Counted from the first letter of the stretch, positions 23,753 through 32,671 are shown. The stretch: DNA of 64,000 bases from Paractinoplanes maris (GCF_023544465.1 NZ_JALPVL010000017.1:186001-250000), one strand, 5' to 3'. A program made the numbers and translations. The notes: generated by a model not told the origin, from the sequence alone.

Positions 23753-24757
23753 ATGGACTCGAACTCCGGACGCCGGCAGTTTCTGCAAGCGACTGGCACC
23801 GCGGCCCTCGCCGCGGGCATCGCCCCGCTTGTGGGGAGCGGCGGAGCGGCGGCCGGGCAGGCACGATTCGGCCCGGTGAAACACATCAACGCCGGAGTTC
23901 TCAACGTCGGCTACGTCGAGCTGGGCCGGTCCACCGGACGACCGGTCGTATTGCTGCACGGTTTCCCGTACGACATCCACAGCTTCGAAGAGGTTGCCCC
24001 GCTGCTCGCCTCGCGCGGTTACCGCGTGATCGTCCCGTACTTCCGGGGCCACGGCACCACGACGTTCCGGTCGCCGTCCACACCCCGCAACGTCGACCAG
24101 GCCGCGTTCGCGCTGGACACCCTGGCCCTGATGGACGCGCTCGGCATCAAGCGGGCGCTCCTCGCCGGGTACGACTGGGGTTCGCGCACCGCCGACATCA
24201 TCGCGGCCCTGTGGCCGGAACGGGTCAAGGCGCTTGTCTCGGTCACCGGATATCTGATCACCAACCTGGAGGCGAACAAGGCGCCGCTGCCCCCGGCGGC
24301 CGAGAACGCGTGGTGGTACCAGTACTACTTCTCCACCGAGCGCGGTCGCCTCGGCTTCCAGCGCTACTACCGTGAGCTCGGCGAGTTCATCTGGCGCTTC
24401 AACTCACCGACCTGGAAGTTCGACCAGCAGACGTACGCGCGTACGGCCGCCGCGTTCACCAACCCCGACTACGTGCCCATCGTGATCGGCAACTATCGCT
24501 GGCGGCTCAGCCTGGCCCCGGCCGAGCCCGAGTACGCCCCGATCGAGAGCCGCCTGCAGCAGGCCCCGACCATCGGCGTGCCCACCGTCACCATCGACGG
24601 CCGGCACGACCCGTTCACGCCCGCGGGCGACGGCAGCGCCTACCGCGACCACTTCACCGGCAAGTACCGCCACCGCACGTTCGACGTCGGCCACAACGTC
24701 CCGCAGGAGGCACCACGCGAGTTCGCCCAGGCCGTGGTGGACGCCGACCGGCTCTAA
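23753..24757 (+). CDS. Tat-exported alpha/beta-hydrolase (haloalkane dehalogenase/epoxide hydrolase-like)
   Basis: A 334-residue alpha/beta-hydrolase with a twin-arginine signal: GRRQFLQATG at residues 6-15, followed by a hydrophobic Ala-rich h-region and a probable cleavage site near AAAGQA. The mature part has VVLLHGFPYDIHSF (oxyanion loop), the nucleophile elbow GYDWGS with Asp141 as nucleophile, DGRHDPFTP for the acid and GHNVPQEAP with the catalytic His. An Asp nucleophile points to epoxide hydrolases and haloalkane dehalogenases rather than esterases. Length is normal. Its stop overlaps the stop of the convergent DUF1990 gene by four bases. Confidence 0.9.
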   Translation: MDSNSGRRQFLQATGTAALAAGIAPLVGSGGAAAGQARFGPVKHINAGVLNVGYVELGRSTGRPVVLLHGFPYDIHSFEEVAPLLASRGYRVIVPYFRGHGTTTFRSPSTPRNVDQAAFALDTLALMDALGIKRALLAGYDWGSRTADIIAALWPERVKALVSVTGYLITNLEANKAPLPPAAENAWWYQYYFSTERGRLGFQRYYRELGEFIWRFNSPTWKFDQQTYARTAAAFTNPDYVPIVIGNYRWRLSLAPAEPEYAPIESRLQQAPTIGVPTVTIDGRHDPFTPAGDGSAYRDHFTGKYRHRTFDVGHNVPQEAPREFAQAVVDADRL

Positions 24758-25251
24758 CTGTGAGCGACCTGCTGCATCGCCTTGACGTAGCGGTCGGTCG
24801 CGAAGCGTTGCACCAGCATCGCGATGGGGCCGGCCAGCCGTACGAGAAGGGTGGCCGGCCGGCTGAAGGCCCGCAGCTGGAAACGGACCTCGCCGTCGTC
24901 CTTCATCCGCACGAAGAAGGCTTCCTCGCCGCTCTCGGGATGCCCGGGCAGGGTGCCGTAGCCGAAGCCTTTGCGGTCCGGCTCGTCGACCGTGTAGACC
25001 ACGCGGCACGGGATGGTCAGGAACGCCAGGGCCAGGGTCACGTCCACACCGACTGCGGCCGGCCGGTCGGCGCCACGGACGCTGAGGCCGGCCGCGCGGT
25101 GCATGCGCCAGTGGAAGAGCCCGTCCACCGCCCGGTCGAACGTCGCCTGGCCGTGCCCGAGGGGAGCGTCGCGGTGGACATGGTCGTACCCGGCCGGCAA
25201 CGGGCCCTCACGGGTGGCACCGACCTGGGCGTACGTCAAGGGCTTGTCCAT
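24754..25251 (-). CDS. DUF1990 family protein
   Basis: A 165-residue DUF1990 protein. The family is widespread in actinobacteria and plants and has no confirmed function. Visible are PLTYAQVGATREGPLPAGYDHVHRDAPLGHGQATFDRAVDGLFHWRMHRAAGL, the RVVYTVDEPDRKGFGYGTLPGHPESGEEAFFVRM core and the ending FSRPATLLVRLAGPIAMLVQRFATDRYVKAM. The ATG at 25251 lies 17 bp downstream of the PrsW gene stop on the same strand, so it probably belongs to that operon. Convergent overlap with the alpha/beta-hydrolase gene leaves no room for a terminator between them. Confidence 0.92.
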   Translation of the reverse strand: MDKPLTYAQVGATREGPLPAGYDHVHRDAPLGHGQATFDRAVDGLFHWRMHRAAGLSVRGADRPAAVGVDVTLALAFLTIPCRVVYTVDEPDRKGFGYGTLPGHPESGEEAFFVRMKDDGEVRFQLRAFSRPATLLVRLAGPIAMLVQRFATDRYVKAMQQVAHS

Positions 25252-25268
25252 GGCGTCAAGGTATCCGG

Positions 25269-26432
25269 TCACGTCCGGTGTAAACGGAGCAACTCGGCCC
25301 GGGCATGCGCGACCCGCGGCGTCTCGTGTCCGGCCGACACCGCGATCTCCTGCGCCAGGTCGTGCGCGGTCTCGATCAGATGGCGCGCGCGTCGCTTGTT
25401 GTGGACAAGCTTGGCGAAGTGGCGGCGGTCCTTGTGCAGACCGCTCACCGCGTCGAGCAACGGTGGATCGATGACGCCCGCCTCGACCTCGGGTGCCAGC
25501 AGCTCGCGCATCCACGTGCGCTCCTTCGCCGAGGCCAGGCGCCGGACGACGAGCAGGACCGCGATCGCCAGCGGCATCAGGATCAGGTACGGCGCGACGA
25601 TCGTCAGGAAGGTGCTGAAGCGGAACAGGCCGGACGCGTCGTCCCAGGCAAAGTGCAGGAACATCGCGGCCAGGCAGGCCAGGATGCCCCGGCCGACGCG
25701 CCTCTCCCCCGGCGCGCGGCCGAGGATCCACATCACGCCGGCGCAGAAGACCGCGCTGAACAGGGCGTGCGACGTGATGCCGACGAACCCGCGCAGGGCC
25801 AGGATGAACAGCGACGACTCCAGCTGGCCGACCCCGAAGCTGGCGGTCGCGTTGTTGTACGCGTACAGGATGTCCTCGGAGACCTGGAAGCCCAGCCCGA
25901 TGAACGCACCGATGATGAATCCGTCGTAGGCGCTGCGCACCAGCCGCGGGGCCAGCGCGATCAGCAGGATCAGGCCGAGGCCCTTGCTCCACTCCTCGTC
26001 GATCGGGGCGCTGAAGCCGGCTCCCCACGTGTTGGCGCCGGCCGGGCCGAGCAGTTTCGTCCAGATCTCGAGCAGGGCGGTGTTGGCCGGCAGGGCGATC
26101 CAGAAGGTCGCCGCCACGGCACCCCAGACGAAACCGGTGGCCAGCAGCTTCCCGGGCTGCGCGGTGTAGCGGTTCTGCCGGCGCAGGAAGAGCAGCCACG
26201 GGATGAGGTAGATCCCGAAGAAGACGATCCCGCTGGTCACGGCGAGCCGATAGGTGCCACCGAGCCCCGGCCCGAAGTATTTGATCATGCCGATCGCACC
26301 GGCGCCGACACCGATGACGTAGACCCAGAAGGCCGGGTTGTGGGGCTGGAAGAACGTGAAGCGCGCGCCCCAGCCCGACTCGTCGATGGCTTCGAGCTGC
26401 GCGGCCTTGGCGTCCGCGGTGGTGATCGTCAT
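25269..26432 (-). CDS. PrsW-family intramembrane metalloprotease
   Basis: A 387-residue multi-span protease of the PrsW/CAAX-protease-related group. All catalytic motifs are visible: DEEWSKG with Glu146-Glu147, FQVSEDILY with Glu186, SHALFSAVFCAG with His222, and LHFAWDD with His260. About eight hydrophobic spans are seen between residues 34 and 320, followed by a soluble cytoplasmic tail of about 80 residues rich in charged helix. PrsW in Bacillus cleaves an anti-sigma factor inside the membrane; the actinobacterial target here is unknown. The ATG overlaps the stop of the upstream membrane-anchored gene (ATGA), suggesting that the two products work together. Confidence 0.92.
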   Translation of the reverse strand: MTITTADAKAAQLEAIDESGWGARFTFFQPHNPAFWVYVIGVGAGAIGMIKYFGPGLGGTYRLAVTSGIVFFGIYLIPWLLFLRRQNRYTAQPGKLLATGFVWGAVAATFWIALPANTALLEIWTKLLGPAGANTWGAGFSAPIDEEWSKGLGLILLIALAPRLVRSAYDGFIIGAFIGLGFQVSEDILYAYNNATASFGVGQLESSLFILALRGFVGITSHALFSAVFCAGVMWILGRAPGERRVGRGILACLAAMFLHFAWDDASGLFRFSTFLTIVAPYLILMPLAIAVLLVVRRLASAKERTWMRELLAPEVEAGVIDPPLLDAVSGLHKDRRHFAKLVHNKRRARHLIETAHDLAQEIAVSAGHETPRVAHARAELLRLHRT

Positions 26433-27052
26433 TCGTTCGCTCCCGGGGTGATGCTGCGCAGGAACGCCTCGATCTCGCCGGACACCTGCTGGAACTCGCC
26501 CGGCACGGCGGAGACGTCGACGAGCAGAGCGGGCGCGGCCGCCGGTGCGGACTGCGACATCTTGAAGGCGGCCAGGAGCTCGTCACCGCCGGTGCCGCTG
26601 GCGCTGCGGACCACACCGACCAGGCCGGACGTGGTGGTCAACGTCGCCGGCGCACCGGAGATGTGAGCCTCCGGATCCTCGGAGGTGAGGACCTGGTCGA
26701 GGAACTGGGCCGCGGTGCCGTTGAACGACGCGCCGGTCATCTGGATGGTCGTGCCGCCCTTGGCCAGCTTCACGTCGTCCTGCGTCGGGACCACTTCCGT
26801 ACGGTCACTGACCAGCGCACCGGACTCGAGCTGCCAGCCGACCGGCGGCACCGCCGTCGCGCCGTCGCCCAGGTCGAGCACGTCGCCGGCCTTCGTGGCG
26901 TTGTCCCACGGAATGACCGCGTTGAGCGCCGGCCAGCCGTAGATGAGCAGCAGCGCCACAATGAGGACGAACAGCGCGGGCTTCAAGGAACGCCGATCGA
27001 GGCCGAACCACCGATGTTCGACGGGCACCCAGCCCGGTATGCCTGTAGTCAT
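26429..27052 (-). CDS. single-span membrane-anchored protein coupled to PrsW
   Basis: A 207-residue protein with a short cytoplasmic N-terminus, one membrane span at about residues 26-43 (LKPALFVLIVALLLIYGW) and an extracytoplasmic domain of about 160 residues. The outer part has AVPPVGWQLESGALV, KGGTTIQMTGASFNGTAAQFLDQVL and ends TPGANE; it resembles the lipid-/stress-related domains often annotated hypothetical in actinobacteria, and I do not recognise a family. It is translationally coupled with the PrsW gene by four bases, so it may be the protease's partner or substrate. The first ATG with a plausible start is 27052; a GTG two codons earlier is possible. Confidence 0.8.
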   Translation of the reverse strand: MTTGIPGWVPVEHRWFGLDRRSLKPALFVLIVALLLIYGWPALNAVIPWDNATKAGDVLDLGDGATAVPPVGWQLESGALVSDRTEVVPTQDDVKLAKGGTTIQMTGASFNGTAAQFLDQVLTSEDPEAHISGAPATLTTTSGLVGVVRSASGTGGDELLAAFKMSQSAPAAAPALLVDVSAVPGEFQQVSGEIEAFLRSITPGANE

Positions 27053-27137
27053 GAGCACCCCCTTGGGCAACAACCTAGTGCCGAGGAACGTCGAACGCGC
27101 GGATTGACGACCGTGGTGGGAGGGAAGCAACACTCGC

Positions 27138-29246
27138 ATGCACATCTGGCCAGGAAACCCGTACCCGCTGGGCGCGACCTATGACGGTGGTGGGACGAAT
27201 TTCGCCCTTTTCTCCGAACTCGCCGAAAGGGTCGAACTGTGCCTCTTCGACGACGAGGGCAACGAGACCCGCATCGACCTGCCCGAGCGCGAGGCCCTGG
27301 TCTGGCACGGCTATCTGCCGCGAATCGTGCCGGGTCAGCGGTACGGATACCGGGTGCACGGCCCCTACGACCCGGGCAACGGCCTGCGCTGCAACCCGAG
27401 CAAGCTGCTCCTCGACCCGTACGCCAAGGCGATCGACGGACGTAACGACTGGAACGAGGCACTTTTCGCGTACCGGTTCGGCGACCCGAATTCCCGCAAT
27501 GACGACGATTCAGCGGCTTACGCCCAGAAGTCGGTGGTCATCAACCCGTTCTTCGACTGGGGCAACGACCGGCCGCTGCGCATTCCGTTCCACCAGACGG
27601 TCATCTACGAGGCGCACGTCAAGGGCATGACCGAACGGCACCCCGAGATCCCCGAGGACGTACGCGGGACGTACTCCGGGCTCGCCCACCCGGCGATGAT
27701 CAAGTATCTGAAAGAGCTGGGCGTGACGGCGGTCGAGCTCATGCCGGTGCACCAATTCGTGCACGACAGCACGCTCGTCGATCGCGGCCTCACGAACTAC
27801 TGGGGCTACAACACCATCGGCTTCTTCGCACCCCACAACGGGTACGCGTCGTTCGGCGGGCACGGCGGTCAGGTGCAGGAATTCAAATCGATGGTGAAGG
27901 CACTGCACCAGGCGGGCATCGAGGTGATTCTCGACGTCGTCTACAACCACACCGCCGAGGGCAACCACCTGGGCCCGACGCTCTCGTTCCGGGGCATCGA
28001 CAATCCCGCGTACTACCGGCTGGTCGACGACAACAAACAGTTCTACTACGACACCACGGGCACCGGGAACAGCCTCAACGTCCGGCACCACGAGTCGCTG
28101 CGGCTCATCATGGACTCGCTGCGCTACTGGGTGACCGAGATGCACGTCGACGGTTTCCGCTTCGACCTGGCGGCCGCCCTCGCCCGCGAGTTCCACGCCG
28201 TCGACCGGCTGGCCGCGTTCTTCGACCTGGTCAACCAGGACCCGATCGTCTCGCAGGTCAAGCTCATCGCCGAGCCGTGGGACGTCGGCGACGGCGGTTA
28301 TCAGGTCGGTGGCTTCCCACCCCTGTGGACCGAGTGGAACGGTCGCTATCGCGACTCGGTCCGCGATTTCTGGCGGGGTGAGCCGTCCTCCCTGGGCGAG
28401 TTCGCCTCCCGCTTCACGGGCAGTTCCGACCTGTACGAGATCGACGGCCGCCGCCCGATCGCGTCCATCAACTTCGTCACCGCCCACGACGGGTTCACGC
28501 TGAACGACCTGGTGTCGTACAACGAGAAGCACAACGAGGCCAACGGCGAGGACAACCGCGACGGCGAAAGCCACAACCGCTCGTGGAACTGCGGCGTCGA
28601 AGGGCCGACCGAGGACCCGGACGTCATCGGCCTGCGGGAGCGTCAGAAACGCAACTTCCTGGCCACCCTGCTGCTCTCGCAAGGCGTGCCGATGATTGCC
28701 CACGGCGACGAGCTCGGGCGCACGCAGCTCGGCAACAACAACGTCTACTGCCAGGACAACGAGATCAGCTGGGTCGATTGGACCGACGCCCGCAATCAGG
28801 ACGTGCTGACCAGCTTCACCCGCAGACTCACGGCGTTGCGGGCCAAGCATCCCATTTTCCGCCGCCGGCGTTTCTTCACCGGCGACGCGTACGGCGATGA
28901 CAAGGTGCCCGACATCGCGTGGCTGCGGCGCGACGGCCAGCCGATGACCGAGGCCGACTGGAACACCCGCAGCGGCATGACGATGACGGTCTTCCTCAAC
29001 GGCCGCGGAATCCCGGAACGGGGCGCTCTGGGCGAGCCGATCACCGACGACTCGTTCCTTCTGCTGTTCAACCCGCTGGGCGATGCGGTGCAGTTCACCC
29101 TGCCCGATCGCACCTTCGGCAAGACGTGGGAAATCGTCGTCAACACCGCCGACCCGTTGCTGGCGATCCGCCGGAAGACCGCCAAGGCCGCGTCGCAGCA
29201 CGAGGTCATGGGGAACACCCTGGTGGTCCTGCGGTGTCGCTATTAG
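27138..29246 (+). CDS. glgX: glycogen debranching enzyme GlgX (GH13 isoamylase type)
   Basis: A 702-residue GH13 debranching enzyme that hydrolyses alpha-1,6 branch points of glycogen or phosphorylase-limit dextrin. The first 150 residues are the N-terminal beta-sandwich (CBM48), starting WPGNPYPLGATYDGGGTNFALFS. The barrel carries all four family regions: DVVYNHT (266-272), GFRFDLA with nucleophile Asp343, the acid Glu379 in LIAEPWD, and VTAHDGFTLNDLVS with Asp451. The C-terminal domain ends at VVLRCRY. Length is normal for GlgX/TreX. The 85-bp gap to the divergent membrane-protein gene must hold both promoters. No other glycogen gene is adjacent. Confidence 0.97.
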   Translation: MHIWPGNPYPLGATYDGGGTNFALFSELAERVELCLFDDEGNETRIDLPEREALVWHGYLPRIVPGQRYGYRVHGPYDPGNGLRCNPSKLLLDPYAKAIDGRNDWNEALFAYRFGDPNSRNDDDSAAYAQKSVVINPFFDWGNDRPLRIPFHQTVIYEAHVKGMTERHPEIPEDVRGTYSGLAHPAMIKYLKELGVTAVELMPVHQFVHDSTLVDRGLTNYWGYNTIGFFAPHNGYASFGGHGGQVQEFKSMVKALHQAGIEVILDVVYNHTAEGNHLGPTLSFRGIDNPAYYRLVDDNKQFYYDTTGTGNSLNVRHHESLRLIMDSLRYWVTEMHVDGFRFDLAAALAREFHAVDRLAAFFDLVNQDPIVSQVKLIAEPWDVGDGGYQVGGFPPLWTEWNGRYRDSVRDFWRGEPSSLGEFASRFTGSSDLYEIDGRRPIASINFVTAHDGFTLNDLVSYNEKHNEANGEDNRDGESHNRSWNCGVEGPTEDPDVIGLRERQKRNFLATLLLSQGVPMIAHGDELGRTQLGNNNVYCQDNEISWVDWTDARNQDVLTSFTRRLTALRAKHPIFRRRRFFTGDAYGDDKVPDIAWLRRDGQPMTEADWNTRSGMTMTVFLNGRGIPERGALGEPITDDSFLLLFNPLGDAVQFTLPDRTFGKTWEIVVNTADPLLAIRRKTAKAASQHEVMGNTLVVLRCRY

Positions 29247-29274
29247 TGAGACGCCTTTCTCCCTGTTCCCGTCG

Positions 29275-30270
29275 ATGGGCGAATATCCGGTCTACGACGA
29301 CGCGGTGTACGACGCCTTCTCCGTTCGCGACCCGCGGTTCCTCGCCTATCGAGAGGCGATCGCCGGGTCGGTGGCGGGCAAGGTCGTGCTCGACATCGGC
29401 ACCGGGCGGGACGCGTTGTGGGCGGTCGAGGCCGCGCGGGCCGGGGCCCGTCACGTCTACGCCGTGGAACAGCAGCCGGATGCGGCGGCCCAGGCCCGGC
29501 TGGCGGTGGCGGGGCTCGCCGGCCGGGTGACGGTCGTCGAAGGGCTCTCGACCCGGGTCGAGCTGCCCACCCCGGCTCAGGTGTGCGTCTCGGAGATCGT
29601 CGGGAACATCGCTTCCGCCGAGGGCGCCGCCGCCGTGCTCACCGACGCGCGGCGGCGCCTGTGCACAGCTGACTGCGTCTGGATCCCGTTCCGCATCCAG
29701 ACGTGGGCCGCGGCGGTCGAGCTTCCCGGCAGCGCCCGGGTCCTGGCCCGGGAGAGCCTTCCGTACGTGGACAAGGTCTTCGCCGCGGCCGGGGCGCCCT
29801 TCGATCTGCGGCTGTGCCTGGGCGGCCCGGGCGAGTCGTTGCGCGTTTCGTCGTCGGCGGTGGTCGAATCGCTCGTCTTCGACCACCGCCGACCACCACC
29901 CGAAGCGGAAGGGGTCACCACGGCCGGTCTCACCGTCGACGTCGCCTCCGCGCGGATGACCGGCCTGCTGCTGTGGACCCGGGTCGCCGTCACGCCGGCG
30001 GCCGGCCGGCCGGAGATCGACACGCTGACCGGCGGCACCCGCGGGTGGGCGCCGGTCTATGTCCCGCTCTCGCTGGCCGGTGTGCCGGTCCACGAGGGCG
30101 ACCGGCTCACGGTCACCTTGGGCCGCTCCACCAGCGACGACGGCGTGCATCCCGACTATCACGTCGCCGTCGGAACGCCGGGCGCTGAGGAGCCGTTGAC
30201 GTGGTCCGGCCCGCACCACGACGGTGGTTTCCGCCAGTCGCCGCTGCACCGCGAGCTGTTCCCCGCCTGA
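29275..30270 (+). CDS. PRMT-like class I SAM-dependent methyltransferase
   Basis: A 331-residue class I methyltransferase with protein-arginine-methyltransferase features. Residues 5-28 (PVYDDAVYDAFSVRDPRFLAYREAI) resemble the N-terminal helix with tyrosines of PRMTs; motif I is VLDIGTGRDAL (38-48), the acidic loop is YAVEQQPDAA, and SEIVGNIASAE (106-116) has the spacing of the PRMT double-E loop (S-E-x-x-G-x5-E). The second half is a beta-rich domain, also as in PRMTs. The THW loop typical of eukaryotic PRMTs was not found. The start is uncertain: ATG 29275 is 28 bp after glgX and lacks a strong ribosome binding site. The substrate is unknown. Confidence 0.75.
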   Translation: MGEYPVYDDAVYDAFSVRDPRFLAYREAIAGSVAGKVVLDIGTGRDALWAVEAARAGARHVYAVEQQPDAAAQARLAVAGLAGRVTVVEGLSTRVELPTPAQVCVSEIVGNIASAEGAAAVLTDARRRLCTADCVWIPFRIQTWAAAVELPGSARVLARESLPYVDKVFAAAGAPFDLRLCLGGPGESLRVSSSAVVESLVFDHRRPPPEAEGVTTAGLTVDVASARMTGLLLWTRVAVTPAAGRPEIDTLTGGTRGWAPVYVPLSLAGVPVHEGDRLTVTLGRSTSDDGVHPDYHVAVGTPGAEEPLTWSGPHHDGGFRQSPLHRELFPA

Positions 30271-30365
30271 TCACCTTTCCGCGCGCAGCGGGTCGGCCTT
30301 CACACAGCCACTGGCCGGGCTCCCGTCGGCTTGCGCGTCCATTGAGGTCGGTGGATGGTGGGCAC

Positions 30366-30881
30366 ATGTGGCCCACACCTGAGCCGGACTGCTGGTTGCA
30401 TCCCGCGGTCGAGGTGCGCTCGTCGCCGATCGACGGTGCCGGCTTGTTCGCGCGGGCGCCGATCTCGGTGGGCGCGACCGTGTCTCGCCTGGGCGGCCGA
30501 CTCGTATCGACCGGCGAGCTGGCCGGCCTGCTGGAAGGTTCCAGGGACTTCGTCGACACGATCACTGTGGGCGAGGACAGTCATCTGGTGCTGCCGTCCG
30601 CCCGCGACAACGGCAAGGGCAACCACAGCTGCGACCCGAACCTGTGGTGGGGCGCGCCGTACACACTGACCGCCCGCCGCGACGTCGCCGCCGGCGAGGA
30701 ACTGACGAACGACTACGCCACCAGCACGGGCGTCGACGCTTTCACGATGCCGTGCCGCTGCGGCGCCCGCCGATGCCGCGGCCTGGTCACCGGCCACGAC
30801 TGGCAACGCCTGGACCTGCAACAGCTGTACGGCGACCACTGGGTGCCGGCCCTGCTGACCCGCATCCACAACGCAACCTGA
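30366..30881 (+). CDS. SET-domain protein with post-SET cysteine motif
   Basis: A 171-residue SET-domain protein. It has the N-terminal GAGLFARAPISVGATVSRLGG, the pseudoknot motif NHSCDPN (residues 86-92), ARRDVAAGEELTNDYA with ELTNDY (112-117), and a post-SET-like cluster C-x-C-G-x4-C-R-G (130-139) that would bind zinc. SET proteins methylate lysine on proteins using SAM; in bacteria the targets are mostly unknown. The ATG at 30366 begins immediately before the domain. It follows the PRMT-like gene by 95 bp on the same strand, so two protein methyltransferase folds sit side by side. Confidence 0.88.
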   Translation: MWPTPEPDCWLHPAVEVRSSPIDGAGLFARAPISVGATVSRLGGRLVSTGELAGLLEGSRDFVDTITVGEDSHLVLPSARDNGKGNHSCDPNLWWGAPYTLTARRDVAAGEELTNDYATSTGVDAFTMPCRCGARRCRGLVTGHDWQRLDLQQLYGDHWVPALLTRIHNAT

Positions 30882-31003
30882 CCACGTCCGGGACCGCCCC
30901 TGGCCAGTCAAGTACCGACCGGCCGCAGTCCGGCTACCGGCAGCGGCCCGGCCGACTACGGCGGCCTGACCGGCAGTAACTCCATTTGCCGGCTAAGGCT
31001 CTA

Positions 31004-31231
31004 CTACCGTCCGCGGTTGCGTGGGTGGTTCCGGGCGACGCGTTCGTTGCCGTGGCGGTAGTTCCCGGTGAGCCGGGCCATCAGCTCCTGCGGATCGTCC
31101 TGCTCCACATCGACCAGGAACCGCGCGGCGGCCGACCCGCGAAGAACGCCGGCCGGACGCTCATGATGCAGCAGCTCGATGTCCCCGTTCTTCCGAACGC
31201 GGTACGTGAATCCCTCCGGTGCACCCGCCAT
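31004..31231 (-). CDS. small conserved hypothetical protein, 75 residues
   Basis: A 75-residue protein of unassigned function. It reads as a compact mixed fold: GFTYRVRKNGDIELLHHERPAGVLRG, then AAARFLVDVEQDDPQELMARLTGNYRHGNER. The balanced composition, a clear strand-turn-strand start and a helix ending in NYRHGNER argue for a real gene, unlike the low-complexity shadows nearby. The ATG at 31231 begins the open frame. No partner gene is near enough to suggest an operon. The 122-bp gap between the SET gene and this stop holds nothing recognisable. Confidence 0.6.
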   Translation of the reverse strand: MAGAPEGFTYRVRKNGDIELLHHERPAGVLRGSAAARFLVDVEQDDPQELMARLTGNYRHGNERVARNHPRNRGR

Positions 31232-31467
31232 TGCAGCATCGTGCGCTTGCGTCCGGCTCGCCGCGACCGATTTTCACCGCCACCACACTCACTCGATCAC
31301 GGGCTGTCGAGCGAACGCCCATAGAACTCCGAAAACAACGCCCAAACGCTCATCACACTTCGAAGCGGTAGCCAAACGCTCATCACCAAGCGAGACAGCG
31401 CGCAGACGCTCACCGCCCCTCGCAGCGACGCCCGAGCGCACATCGGACCTGGCGAGCCGCGCGACGA
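31232..31467. other. non-coding gap with degenerate direct repeats
   Basis: The segment 31325-31450 contains loosely repeated units of about 30 bp around AAACGCTCATCAC (31344, 31374) with diverging copies (AGACGCTCACCGC, CGAGCGCACATCG). No open frame with a ribosome binding site is convincing. It lies just downstream of the citrate synthase gene stop at 31468 and ahead of the small hypothetical gene, so it may include a termination signal, but no clear hairpin was seen. Confidence 0.5.
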
Positions 31468-32604
31468 TCAGCGCGGCACGGTGTAGCGCTTCAGGGCTGC
31501 GTCCCAGCCCGGCAGGTCGGCGGCGGCACGCTCGGGTGGGCCCACATAGTCCGCCGACGGGCGGATGATTTTGGCCAGGCGTTTCTGCTCGAGGATGTGT
31601 GCACTCCAGCCGGCCGTTCGTGCACAAGTGAACATCGCGGCGAGCAGATCAACCGGGACCTCGGCGAAGTCCAAGACGATGGCGGCCCAGAACTCGACGT
31701 TGGTCTCGAGCACCCGATCCGGCTTGCGCTCGCGCAGCTCAGCCAGCGCGGCCTTCTCCAGCTCCAGGGCGACTTCGTAGCGGGGCGCGCCCAGTTCACG
31801 CGCGGCCTCCCTCAAGATCCGGGCGCGCGGATCCTCGGCCCGATAGATCGCGTGCCCGAAGCCCATCAGCCGCTGCCCGCTGTCGAGCACCTTCTTGACG
31901 TACGCCCGCGCGTCCCCACTCTGCTCGACGGCCGCGACCATGCCGAGCGCACGCGCCGGCGCCCCGCCGTGCAGGGGCCCCGAGATCGCACCGACCGCCG
32001 CCGAGAGGCACGCCCCGACGTCCGCGCCCGTGCTGGCAACGACGCGTGCCGTGAACGTCGACGCGTTCATGCCGTGCTCGGCCGCGCAGACCCAGTAGCG
32101 ATCGATCGCCGCCACGTGCCGCGGGTCCGGCTCCCCCCGCCACCGGATCATGAACTGCGACGTCACATCCGGCGCTTCGGCTACGCGGCTGTCCGGCACC
32201 GGCGGCAGCCCGTCCCCGCGAGCCGAAGCCGCCACCACAGCCAGCATCGCGGCCGACGCCCGCGCGACGTCCAGCCGCGCCTCCGCGTCCGAGATGTCGA
32301 TGAGCGGCCGCATCCGCAGCGCAGCCGCCGCGGCTTGGACGTCCACCCGCGCATCACCGGTCCGCACCGTCAACCTGCCGTCGTCTCTGAATGCGTCGTC
32401 GCCTCTGAATGCGTCCTCCGGCGGCAGCGGCGAGTCGAAGTTGCCGTCCGCGAGCAGGCCCCACACGTCGCCGAAGGAGACGGCTCCGGCCAGGGAGCGG
32501 ATGTCGACGCCGCGGTAGCGCAGCGCGCCCCCGTCCCGGTCGGGCTCGGCAATCTCGGTGTCGAACGCGACGACACCGGCCAATCCTGGATTCACGTTCA
32601 CCAT
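31468..32604 (-). CDS. citrate synthase (actinobacterial CitA-like)
   Basis: A 378-residue type II-like citrate synthase that condenses acetyl-CoA with oxaloacetate. It starts NPGLAGVVAFDTEIAEPDRDGGALRYRGVDIRSLA and has the active-site His in GPLHGGAPARAL, GFGHAIYRAEDPRARIL for the second His, and NVEFWAAIVLDFAEVP, where the usual catalytic Asp is Glu, as in other actinobacterial CitA-type enzymes. The C-terminal FTCARTAGWSAHILEQKRLAKIIRPSADYVGP is standard. The ATG at 32604 begins at the family N-terminus; the open frame continues upstream only by chance. It is divergent from the HTH-citrate synthase with a 67-bp gap carrying a perfect palindrome. Confidence 0.93.
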   Translation of the reverse strand: MVNVNPGLAGVVAFDTEIAEPDRDGGALRYRGVDIRSLAGAVSFGDVWGLLADGNFDSPLPPEDAFRGDDAFRDDGRLTVRTGDARVDVQAAAAALRMRPLIDISDAEARLDVARASAAMLAVVAASARGDGLPPVPDSRVAEAPDVTSQFMIRWRGEPDPRHVAAIDRYWVCAAEHGMNASTFTARVVASTGADVGACLSAAVGAISGPLHGGAPARALGMVAAVEQSGDARAYVKKVLDSGQRLMGFGHAIYRAEDPRARILREAARELGAPRYEVALELEKAALAELRERKPDRVLETNVEFWAAIVLDFAEVPVDLLAAMFTCARTAGWSAHILEQKRLAKIIRPSADYVGPPERAAADLPGWDAALKRYTVPR

Positions 32605-32626
32605 GACTGCAGCGTGCGCATCGTTC

Positions 32627-32657
32627 ATGTTGACGTCAACATTGATCCAGTCAACAT
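32627..32657. promoter_or_regulatory. palindromic operator between divergent citrate synthases
   Basis: A perfect 16-bp palindrome, ATGTTGACGTCAACAT, lies at 32627-32642, and a further half-site GTCAACAT follows at 32650-32657, close to the start of the HTH-citrate synthase. The site lies in the only promoter region for both genes. The obvious candidate to bind it is the helix-turn-helix at the N-terminus of the adjacent citrate synthase, which would make that protein an autoregulator; this is inference. Confidence 0.8.
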
Positions 32658-32671
32658 GAGAGCATGTCCAC

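Noticed and set aside
27510..29201. 563-codon minus-strand frame opposite glgX
   Set aside because: glgX contains all GH13 catalytic regions in order; the opposite frame is a codon-bias shadow.
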